From a bacterium (lineage in GTDB: Bacteria; Planctomycetota; JADGBV01): DNA of 35,393 nt. The notes under the pieces are model-generated. The model searched no databases, had not been told where the DNA came from, and was given only the letters and a program-made list of their open reading frames with translations. Below are positions 10,493 through 19,478 of this stretch, piece after piece (position 1 is the first letter of the stretch; each line of letters begins with the position of its first letter). Location: the NCBI GenBank assembly GCA_023261545.1, contig JAHFOS010000025.1, positions 1 to 35,393 of the forward strand, in the 5' to 3' direction. A program made the position numbers and the translations under genes.

Positions 10493-11999
10493 CAGCGGCG
10501 GCCTTGTTGTTTTCTATGGTGCAACTGAGAAAGCGCGGGCCGGCACCGACACTGAAGATTCCCCCGCCGTTGCCGGAGGCGGTGTTTCCGGTAATTCTGC
10601 AGCCCACCAGGACCGGTGCGGCGGCGGGCGAAACGTAGATGCCCGCGCCTTCGGCTGCATGATTGGCGGTGATCACGCAATCGCGCAGCGTGGGCGAGGC
10701 GTTGCCGTTGATGAGAATGCCGCCGCCGTTCCCGCCGCTGTTGGCGCCGCGAATGGTGAAGCCTTCCAGAACCGTCGCAGGCGATTCGCTGTTGCCGAAA
10801 ATCACTCCCCGGCGCCCGGGCTCGTCCTGGACGTCGATCACCGTCACTTCAGGTCCCGAAGCGGCCCTGAGCCACAACCGTTTCCCAGCGAAGCTCAGAT
10901 TCGTGTTCTTGTCGCCGGGATAGAACCCTGCCGCCACCAGGATCAGAGAGTCATCTCCAGCCGAATCCAGGGCGGCCTGGAGGGTTTTCTTGGGGCCTTG
11001 GGTGTTGCCGGAGGGGACCGATGAAAGCCCGTCAAAAGCATCGCTGCCAGCACCGTCGTCCACATATAGGGTCGTTGCCGGCACCTGGGGCTGGACAAAA
11101 ACCCGAACCTCGTCCGAATCCTGGGAGACGATGACCCCGTTGCACTGGGCCGTGAGTCTCAAGGTGTAGGTGCCCGCCGACGAAAATACAGCCTCGGTGA
11201 TGAGCTTCGAGGCGTTCTGGAAAACCACGTTGCCAGATCCGGAAATCTTCTCCCATGCCACCGTCAGCGCAGTCTCGGGCAAGCTGGCACGGCCACGAAG
11301 CTCCACCCCGTTCGGAAAGACCACCACGGCGTCGGCTCCGGCATCCGCCCGGACCTCAAAGCTGGGGCTCACCACAGTCACGAATACGGTTCCTGTTCCC
11401 GTGCCGCCGTGTCCATCGCTGGCCGTGTAGTCGAAGCGGTCCACGCCTCGGGTCCCCGTGGTGGGCGTATAGCGAACCAGGGCATTGCCACCCAGGATCT
11501 GGGCCGTGCCCGAGCCCGGGACCGTGAGACTCGTCACCATCAGGCTGTCCATTTCAGCATCGGTGTCATTGGTTAGAACGGCGATATCCACCGAGTTGCC
11601 CTGGGTCGTGACTACGAAATCCGTCGCCGGCACCGGTGGGTCGTTCACCGGAGTCACGGAAATCTGCACCAAACCATCGTCGGTGTTGCCCGAGACAGCA
11701 GCCTGGAAGGCAAAACTGTCATTCCCCGAAAAATTGAGCGTCGGGTAGTAAACCAGATTGGGCGGCGTGCCGACCAGGGAGCCGTGGCTTGGGGATGGGG
11801 CGATGAGCGTCAGGTATTTCGTGCCTTGAACATTTGAAGATGCCGTCAGCAAAATCTGCAGCGGAGTATCTTCGGGGGTGGTGAGCGACTGGTCGTTTGC
11901 CGTGATATCTGCCCGAAGCAACGAACCCCCACCCGCAGCCAGGAGCGACCCGACCATCATGAAAAATCGCAAGAAGGACGCTTTCAGCTGCACGGACAA
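10464..11999 (-). CDS. Secreted cadherin/Ig-like plus beta-helix protein
   Basis: 511-aa ORF: signal peptide, cadherin-like repeat (LNFSGNDSFAFQAAV...VNDPPVPATDFVVTTQGNSVDIAVLTNDTDAEMD), then right-handed beta-helix coils (GCRITGNTASGNGGGIF). It ends abruptly at a coil (GAGVFLAP*). Confidence 0.85.
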   Translation of the reverse strand: MSVQLKASFLRFFMMVGSLLAAGGGSLLRADITANDQSLTTPEDTPLQILLTASSNVQGTKYLTLIAPSPSHGSLVGTPPNLVYYPTLNFSGNDSFAFQAAVSGNTDDGLVQISVTPVNDPPVPATDFVVTTQGNSVDIAVLTNDTDAEMDSLMVTSLTVPGSGTAQILGGNALVRYTPTTGTRGVDRFDYTASDGHGGTGTGTVFVTVVSPSFEVRADAGADAVVVFPNGVELRGRASLPETALTVAWEKISGSGNVVFQNASKLITEAVFSSAGTYTLRLTAQCNGVIVSQDSDEVRVFVQPQVPATTLYVDDGAGSDAFDGLSSVPSGNTQGPKKTLQAALDSAGDDSLILVAAGFYPGDKNTNLSFAGKRLWLRAASGPEVTVIDVQDEPGRRGVIFGNSESPATVLEGFTIRGANSGGNGGGILINGNASPTLRDCVITANHAAEGAGIYVSPAAAPVLVGCRITGNTASGNGGGIFSVGAGPRFLSCTIENNKAAADGAGVFLAP

Positions 12000-12055
12000 C
12001 CCGGATCAGCCCCGCAACGCCGTGTAGGGGAATCCGCCAAGCGCGAACCCCGGGG

Positions 12056-12586
12056 TCAGTTCTTCTCCGGGACGGACAGCGTTCTGAAAATCTCGTCCTG
12101 GGATAGGCGGAATGTTCCCGCCAGGGTATCTTTTATCCCGGCTTCGAGAGCCTTGAATTCGACGGCCATGCCCTGTCTTTTGAACTCGCCGCCGTACCGG
12201 CATCCATAAGCATAACTTTCTACGTGGATGGCATCGGGCAGCTCGCTGGAAGACAACGCCTGCGCCTTTGATGTGTCCTTGCGCTGGGAGTCTGAAGCGG
12301 CCTTGACGACCTCCACGCTTTGATCGTCGCTGAGAAGGTGCGGGCGATTCTCCAGCGCGTCCTGAAGGCCGCGGAGAAGGGTTTCAGCATCGATATTCGT
12401 GCCCTTGATGGCCTAGCCAATTAGCACTCCGTGAGTGTAGCTCTTGCGGGCCGATGGCTCCTTCAGGTCCAGGTCTTCCGCACTCGTTTTCGCAAGACCC
12501 ATAAAAAGGCACGACAGCACCAGAACACTGACGACCCGCGAAATTTTCACCCCGCATTCCGTCAAAACCTTCGGACAATTGGCCAT
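12056..12586 (-). pseudogene. FKBP-type PPIase N-terminal (Mip/FkpA-N-like) domain protein with in-frame amber codon
   Basis: From ATG at 12586: MANCPKVLTECGVKISRVVSVLVLSCLFMGLAKTSAEDLDLKEPSARKSYTHGVLIG*AIKGTNIDAETLLRGLQDALENRPHLLSDDQSVEVVKAA...ESYAYGCRYGGEFKRQGMAVEFKALEAGIKDTLAGTFRLSQDEIFRTLSVPEKN*. Internal TAG at 12413-12415; the same frame stays open on both sides. Confidence 0.65.
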
Positions 12587-13133
12587 GATTCTGCTCCTTT
12601 TGTAAAGGCACGGCCACCGGAAAGTAAGGGGGACCCGGTGGCGTCAAATTAGTTTTGCGCTACCTCGCCGCTTATTTTTGCACTTGCGCCGACATATTTT
12701 TCATTTAAGAGCCAGTTGCACGAATCGCCAGTACCACAGCCCGTAGCGGTCTTGCTTGGGCAATAACCACTACATATTGTGGTTGGATGGCCAAAAATAC
12801 GATTCATGCAACAAACTCATATAATCAAAGTTGAGTTCACGTGTTGTATTTTATCCATTAAAATCCAGAAGTCAGAGGCGCCCCGCGCCGCCAATACCAC
12901 CAAAATCAGCCTCTAGACACACCGGCACCTCCCCGCACCTTCTCCGGCGGCATCCTATTCCACCTCCTGGCGGTTGCCTCGGCCTGACGTCGCACCTGGC
13001 GCTGGAAACAAAGGCGTAGAGCAGGTTTAAGGCTGCAGCCCCGCACCTCCAACCAGAAGCTGGCCAACCCTCCAAAAGCGCCTGTGAGAAGGGCCGATTG
13101 GGCGACTGTGCTCTCCCCGGAACACCGTTAGGC

Positions 13134-13526
13134 TTACTGCGCCGCTTCCGCTTCAACATCGCCCGCAATGGCGCCAAGGCCAGTTGCAGCGTCTTCCTGA
13201 CCGCCTTGCTCATGGTCCTGGTGCTGGTTGGGCTTGCCCCGAGGCCGGAAGTTCCACAGCGCGCAGGTCTTGATCTCGCAGTTGTAGACTTCGGACCATT
13301 GGCAATTGGAGCACTGGAAGCATTTCATGGCGATAGCACGGGGCCTGTTGAGTTTCGCAATCTTGACCCCATCTCTCAGCAGTACCTCAACGCGAACGTA
13401 TCCTCCTGACGCGTTCAAGCCGTCAGCCTTGGCAACTTTAGTCTTGGCTGCCCTGGCAGCTTTAGATTTAGCGGCCCACTCAGCGCGCTGCTCAGGGGTA
13501 GCGTTGGCAATACCAAAATTGGCCAT
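13134..13526 (-). CDS. Small phage-type Cys-cluster protein
   Basis: MANFGIANATPEQRAEWAAKSKAAR... followed by MKCFQCSNCQWSEVYNCEIKTCALWNFRPRG, the C-x2-C...EV..C....C.LW.FR.G pattern often seen in phage/prophage small proteins. Confidence 0.6.
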   Translation of the reverse strand: MANFGIANATPEQRAEWAAKSKAARAAKTKVAKADGLNASGGYVRVEVLLRDGVKIAKLNRPRAIAMKCFQCSNCQWSEVYNCEIKTCALWNFRPRGKPNQHQDHEQGGQEDAATGLGAIAGDVEAEAAQ

Positions 13527-14164
13527 GGTTTTACCCTCACAAAGTAAGATTTGGACTGGATCCCCAGATACTCGCGAAATACAGCGGTATTTCAATAGTC
13601 AGTTGGCCTTGGACCCCTTCTACGACCCCTCATCATCCAAATCGGCTGGAGTGCTACAGGCTAGTGTAGTTTTTAGCTAGAAAACGATTCTAGCGGGTGG
13701 GATCGGAATCAAAAACAGCGTTCCGGCAAACTATTGAAAAAACACCCTGCCGGCAGGTAAATTTATAACAATAGTGAAATCGGCGTAGGATGCCCCAGGA
13801 TCGGAAACGTAAAACCTTCGGAGAACAGGATAGCCGAGCCGGCTTGTTTTCAAGGCACGGCGACTGGGCTAGGCGGAACCCGAAAATAACGCCACCTGCT
13901 GGCGACTTGGCGATAAGCATTTGCCGGGTCAAAAAGCAGAATTTTGATCGGCGCTGCCCGGGAAAAATTTCCGGGTCCGTGTCCGGGCCAGCTCCGGCAT
14001 TCCGGCTGGCGGGCATTTGGAACAATAGTGAAATCTGCGCCTCGGCACGAAAACCCCTTCCCCCCTCCCGTGGCGGCGCTTTCCCCCCAAACCCCCCTTC
14101 CTTGCAGTCAATCCCCACCCCCTAACCCCTACCACCTCACCTCCCTGAATGGAAGATCAAGTGT

Positions 14165-14555
14165 ATTGGAATTACCTGCGTGGGTATCGCTGTTAATAGC
14201 ATCTGCAGGAGATTGCTAGTAACAGCGATCCCTTAGCGACCGCAGGTAACTAGAGATCCCATTGCTTGCTGTAACAGCGATCCCTTAGCAAGCGCTGTAA
14301 CAGAGATCCCTTAGCGACCGCTAGTAACAGAGAATCTCCTAGTAACAGGGGATTCCCTACCAGTCGCTGTCTAACAACGATCCCTTAGCGATTGCTGTAA
14401 CAGGAATCCCCTAGCGAGTGCTAGTAACAGGGGATCCCCTAACGAGCGCTGTTAATAACGATCCCCTAGCGATTGCTAGTAACAGGGATCCCCTAGCGAC
14501 TGCTAATACCAGGGGATCCCCTAACGAGCGCTGTTACTAGCGATCCCAAGTATAA
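14165..14555. repeat. Degenerate tandem-repeat array, ~26-28 bp unit, about 12 units
   Basis: Recurring consensus about GCTRGTAACAGNGATCCCYTAGCGANY, with several units containing the palindrome GGGGATCCCC. Units abut without unique spacers. Confidence 0.8.
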
Positions 14556-15563
14556 TGGCATGGCCGCGTGCGCGCGGTTAATAAGTAAGATCGCATCGTG
14601 GGATCTGCAGGAGATCAAAAAATAAATTTAAAACTGGGACTTGAAAAGGAGAATTTCTTGCCTATCCTCTGCATGCGCTTAAAAACGCTACCACCGGCTC
14701 CATACCTGAATGAAGATTGAATTTTAGACTGGGGGAACTGCAGGCTGCCGTAGCGATCTTCATACAGTTTTCCAGAGAAGTGCAGCCAGATCTAGCACGC
14801 AGCAGGGTGAGATTGCCATGGGGCTGTGTTCGTCAAAAAAATGAAAAGAACACCACCGAAGTTAGCGTGAGCAGCAAGCTAAGGTCGAGAGCGGACTACG
14901 CGAGCTAGTGGCACTTCGGGAACGGTGCGGCCCGCCGATCAATCCAGCGGGCGTTGCGCTGTCCGCAGGCATGATGGCGAAGCTAGGGACTCCCGTGAGC
15001 GCCGGGGTGCTGGGAACAAAGATCGGGAAGCACCTTGAGTAAAGCAGGATCCCTGTCCCACTACACAGACTCCAAAAGCGTCCCCCCTTTGGGCTTGCAG
15101 ATCATCTGAAAGGGTGCGAACCCTGCGTGAAAATCCAAACCCACACTGGCCGGCTCAGTAACCGCATCAATCCAATTCGGATAGAAGTAAGACCATCTCA
15201 GCCGCCTATGGATTAAAAAGTTTCCTAAACAAAACCAGGGCAACTGCGATAGGGCCGAATCCTGTCAAACCCCGGCAGACGGTTTGGTTATGCACCGGCG
15301 GATTTCGCGATCAAACTTTGCGGATTGTGCATATTGCGGGAACCATTTAGACAAGATGCTATCTGCAGGTCGTTGCTGTGCAAGATCAAAAAAACATTAG
15401 GACTATTGTAAAAGTAAAATAGAAAATACCTATTTCCTATGCACAGGAATTTGTCGAACGGAAAACTGATTCCATTGTCTTCATCGTGAACTACAAAATT
15501 GCAAACCCTCTTGCCAAGGGGGATCTCCGAGATGACAGGTCGCAAGAAATTTAGGAGGTCGCG

Positions 15564-18500
15564 ATGCCTTCTTTGAACTGGGGCACGATCCAGGATGGCG
15601 GTACTTTTGAATCGCTGATGCACGCGATCCTCTACGCCGAGGATCGTGCAACGCTCCTGTTTGGCCGCCCCGGCAGGGATGCCGGTCAGGACGCACGTTC
15701 CTCCGACGGAACAATCGTTTATCAGGCAAAATATCGTCAGAAACTTGTGATGGATGGTGCAGTTGACCTTGCACTTGAGGAATTGAAAAGCATCAAGGAC
15801 TACCGCAAGCCCGATCACCCCAATCAAAGACATTGGATGAACGCACGACAATGGGTCTTGGTTGCCAATTTTTCCATTAACCCTGACGATGAGACTAAGT
15901 GGCAGAGCCGTGTTGTTCCTGCCTATCGGGAGGAGGGGTTGGAGGCCAAATACTGGCACATCGAAACATTAGAAGGCAAATTGTCGGCGCATCCCGAGAT
16001 TCTCGATGTTTTTTTTGGTGGTGAAAATCGCGTGCTGGTCGGTTTGAAAGAAGCTCATGATCTCCTGATTGCTGCGTGCGTTGGCCCCGAGTCTCTGGAC
16101 ATACCAATGGTTGGCCGTGATCATGAGTTACAGCAGATTAAAGATTTTGCGAACTCCGATGACAAGTGGGTTCTCCCTGTAGTTGGTCCGGGTGGGGTCG
16201 GTAAGTCGCGCCTCCTATATGAAAGCCTCATCACGTTGAGGCAAGACGGCTGGAGGGTGCTTTGGGGGCTTCCCGGGGAGATGTCAAAGTCCTCACAGTG
16301 GTCTCGGTCTCTGAACGGTTCTCAGAAAACTTTTGTGGCAATTGATGATCCAGATGACTCCAGCCTGTTGCGGAGAGTGATTGAGCAATTGTCAGCCATC
16401 GAACGAAAATGGCGCGTTATCATCGCCTGTCGAAATGAAAATGCGGGGGCATTTCTTCAATTCCGAAACAACCGCCTAGTCTCCGAAACGATGCCGCTGA
16501 TTCCTCTCGACGAGCCAGCATCCAAAAGTCTGATGAATATATGTTTGAAAGGAAAGGCAGAGGACCACTGGCTTCATTCAGTCTTTAAATTCACCGGCGG
16601 CAACCCGGGGTGGATGTGTCTTATTGCGGAACTGACTAATCGAAAAGCTCTGCCTGAACTGCCAAATAAAATAGATGATATCGCCAGCACCTATGTCGAA
16701 TCCTGTTTGACATCGTTAAATAAAAAGCACCAAGAACACGGACGGAAGCTCCTTCGCTGGTTGTCCCTCTGGGGCGTTCTCAAGGTAGGTATTGAAGATA
16801 CAAAGAATGTGGAATTCCTATTTTTAAAATCGCTAGGAATACCTGCCAATTTGTCCGTCGATCTATTGCGAGGTCTCGTGCAAAAGGGTCTTGTTCGTAA
16901 TTGGGGTGTGGGCAGACAGCTTTACGCTGTTGAGCCACTTGTCGTTCGACAGCATATCCTGGGCGATTGGTTATTTGTTGCAGGATCTGATGGGTATCAT
17001 GTCAGTGCGGCGGGGAAACGGCTGGTAGACCAGTTGACCCGGGGAAAAATTCCATCCGTGGACTCGGTTCTAAAAACGCTTTCGCACCTGGTGCTATCGC
17101 GGCTAAATGACGCTGAAACAGATTCTTTTCTGGGACCCATGTTCAAGGCAATGGAGGAAATTGCTAGAAATGGAACAGTACTGGTACAGTATCGTATCGC
17201 CGATCTTATTGAAAAATCCGGATCAGCCGTTCCCGAGAGTTCCTTGAATGTTCTTATGACCATTCGGGAAAACTACAATGATAGCATGGACGTCATTGTC
17301 CAGCCGTGGGGCAAGCAGACTTACACCCATGAATCGCTTGTGGCTAATTTTCCATGGATTCTTTACCAGATCGCCGAGCACATTTCAGATCAAGTTGTGG
17401 CGAGGCGATTCCTGGAGGAATTCCGATTCCTCTTGAAGCTTGAAAATGCCAAGAAGCTCCACGCCGAGGCTGGCAAGGGGGTACATCAACTGCTCAAACG
17501 GATATTGTGCGAATCCAAAAACTTGGAAGTCTTTACGCGATCTGCCTACGATATAGCGGTCGAGCAGCTTGCGGATCCGACAGCCTGGCCCTTCGTCGGG
17601 GCGTTAATCGAATCACTATTGGACCCGATTCGGAAGTCGACGAATTGGACCGACGACTGGACGATTACTTTTTCTAAAAGAGCAATTCATCCAGAACGGG
17701 ACGAGTGGAATCTAGCAGAAAAACTACGGGACAAGGTATTGGATTCTTTACGAGAAGATCGCCAACCCGATGTTCGCGCCGGGCTTTGGCACGTTCTCGC
17801 AAAGTCGCACCATGAGTTCCATCGTGTAGTTTTGCATGGCAACGTGACGGAGGAGGCCGATGCACCGTACCAGGCCGTCCTGGAGAAGGATCTCGAAACC
17901 TGCGCAGCCATTCTGCAGTCTCCCCCAATACCGTTAACTATTGAGGAGGCGACACTGGCTCGTGAGATGTGGTCCTGGTACTTGGAGTATGGCGAAGAGG
18001 ACTCTCTTAGAGATCTGGCGCGCAAATGCGAAAAACTCTATGATGGGATTTCAATATGGAGGCTGCATGGTTTTTATAGGTTTGAAGAGCCTGAAATCCT
18101 GCGAATAGCTGATACTTTAAAGTCGGCCAGGAACATCAATGTTTACGAGGAGTTTTTTTCAGAATCTGAGCGTTATCTAAAATCTGTAGGGGACGGAGCT
18201 GAATACGGAAGTTTGTCTGCTTTGGCCGATTCATTAGTTTTTTTGTTTAGGCCTGACGCACCCGTCAATCCATTGACGTCCTTTGTTTTAAAAGTTTTGG
18301 CTGATGGGAAAAGACCTGTCGGTAGCGCTTCAAGCTGGACTTTTTCTGTCAGGATTTGCGAGAGAGGCCTGGGGCGGATCAAGAAAGACTCCTCGGATGC
18401 ATTAAAAATTCTGAATTACCTTAGATTGATTTCAGACAAAACTCCTCAAAAATCCGATCTCCTTTATGGCCTCTACTCGAATGCACATCCAGCAATAGTC

Positions 18501-19478
18501 GGAGAGCTTACTGAGGCCGAGCTGCAATTTTTACTGGATTTCGAGGCGGAGTTTAAGGAGCCCGCTCGGTGGTTTTACTTGTTGGGCACATTTACGTCAG
18601 TAAATCCTGGCACTGTCCAGGAGTCATTGGCGAAAAAACTTTATTCGCTGGGAAATGTGGAAACCTCCAGCCATTGCATATCAAGTTTTATTCGTGCGCT
18701 CCATATTTCCTGTATTAGGTATGGGGATAGATTTGGCCCTGAGATTGTTGAGTGTATCATTGGGACGATTGTTAAACACAATCTTGATGGGGGGCTTTTG
18801 GGGCGGCATGAACTTGAGGATATCAGTCGTCGTATTAGCTACAAAATGCCATTGAAATTTCTCATCAAGCTACTTAGAACACGCATGGATCTTGACGGAA
18901 AACAAAAACCCTACGATGACTTCAAAATCGTACCCCACAATTTCAAAGTGAGCACATGGTGCAGGTTTAACACAACCAATCCTGCGGAAGTGGATGATTT
19001 TCATGAGTTTTGTCATTTGGCGCTGGGCAACGGATTCACAGCCTTGTACTGGATGCCAAAATACATCTCTCAAATGGACCCCTCGGGACAGCATGTTGGC
19101 GCTTTCGTTGAAAAATATATCTTCGAAAATTCTGTTGTTGATGGGGATTCGTTAGCACGATTATCCTATTTGGCCTCAGAGTACCCCGACGACTCTCAAG
19201 CTTGGGCCGCTATCGCACGACCAATCTGCGTGAAAACCTGGGCGCTTCGAAGAGAGGGAAGGGAACATGTTTATTTTGGGCTATCCCGGAAGGAGACGGG
19301 TGTGATTCGTGGCGCACGAGTGGACCACTGCACTCAAATGCGTGACCGCGCAGTCCAATTGCTCAGTATCGAGCCCAAAGGTTCCCCTTTGTGGCCCTAT
19401 CGAGAGTGGGCGTTGAAATGCGCCGAAGCTGATCTTCGTCGGGAAACGGAAAGAGCGGAAGAAGACGCCCATGGCTGA
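15564..19478 (+). CDS. Mrr-like restriction nuclease plus STAND P-loop NTPase, Avs-like putative antiphage protein
   Basis: 1304 aa, strong SD (AGGAGGT) upstream. N-terminus TFESLMHAILYAE...GRDAGQDARSSDGTIVYQAKYR (E...D...QxK nuclease pattern). Walker A GPGGVGKSRL, Walker B TFVAIDDPDD, VIIACRNEN, FTGGNPGW (STAND GxP-like). Long unassigned C-terminal region. Confidence 0.85.
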   Translation: MPSLNWGTIQDGGTFESLMHAILYAEDRATLLFGRPGRDAGQDARSSDGTIVYQAKYRQKLVMDGAVDLALEELKSIKDYRKPDHPNQRHWMNARQWVLVANFSINPDDETKWQSRVVPAYREEGLEAKYWHIETLEGKLSAHPEILDVFFGGENRVLVGLKEAHDLLIAACVGPESLDIPMVGRDHELQQIKDFANSDDKWVLPVVGPGGVGKSRLLYESLITLRQDGWRVLWGLPGEMSKSSQWSRSLNGSQKTFVAIDDPDDSSLLRRVIEQLSAIERKWRVIIACRNENAGAFLQFRNNRLVSETMPLIPLDEPASKSLMNICLKGKAEDHWLHSVFKFTGGNPGWMCLIAELTNRKALPELPNKIDDIASTYVESCLTSLNKKHQEHGRKLLRWLSLWGVLKVGIEDTKNVEFLFLKSLGIPANLSVDLLRGLVQKGLVRNWGVGRQLYAVEPLVVRQHILGDWLFVAGSDGYHVSAAGKRLVDQLTRGKIPSVDSVLKTLSHLVLSRLNDAETDSFLGPMFKAMEEIARNGTVLVQYRIADLIEKSGSAVPESSLNVLMTIRENYNDSMDVIVQPWGKQTYTHESLVANFPWILYQIAEHISDQVVARRFLEEFRFLLKLENAKKLHAEAGKGVHQLLKRILCESKNLEVFTRSAYDIAVEQLADPTAWPFVGALIESLLDPIRKSTNWTDDWTITFSKRAIHPERDEWNLAEKLRDKVLDSLREDRQPDVRAGLWHVLAKSHHEFHRVVLHGNVTEEADAPYQAVLEKDLETCAAILQSPPIPLTIEEATLAREMWSWYLEYGEEDSLRDLARKCEKLYDGISIWRLHGFYRFEEPEILRIADTLKSARNINVYEEFFSESERYLKSVGDGAEYGSLSALADSLVFLFRPDAPVNPLTSFVLKVLADGKRPVGSASSWTFSVRICERGLGRIKKDSSDALKILNYLRLISDKTPQKSDLLYGLYSNAHPAIVGELTEAELQFLLDFEAEFKEPARWFYLLGTFTSVNPGTVQESLAKKLYSLGNVETSSHCISSFIRALHISCIRYGDRFGPEIVECIIGTIVKHNLDGGLLGRHELEDISRRISYKMPLKFLIKLLRTRMDLDGKQKPYDDFKIVPHNFKVSTWCRFNTTNPAEVDDFHEFCHLALGNGFTALYWMPKYISQMDPSGQHVGAFVEKYIFENSVVDGDSLARLSYLASEYPDDSQAWAAIARPICVKTWALRREGREHVYFGLSRKETGVIRGARVDHCTQMRDRAVQLLSIEPKGSPLWPYREWALKCAEADLRRETERAEEDAHG

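Noticed and set aside
12413-12415. Genome-wide TAG recoding
   Set aside because: TAG is used as the normal stop elsewhere in the window (e.g. folB at 32207-32209), so a local nonsense mutation or error is more likely.
13690-14135. Cys/Arg-rich minus ORFs sharing RRFHYC
   Set aside because: The similarity comes from the 37-bp direct repeat; composition is not protein-like and no motif is complete.
14165-14555. CRISPR array
   Set aside because: Units are contiguous and degenerate with no unique spacers, and no cas genes are present.
15288-15959. 223-aa minus-strand ORF
   Set aside because: Overlaps the N-terminal nuclease domain of the STAND gene and has no recognisable motif.
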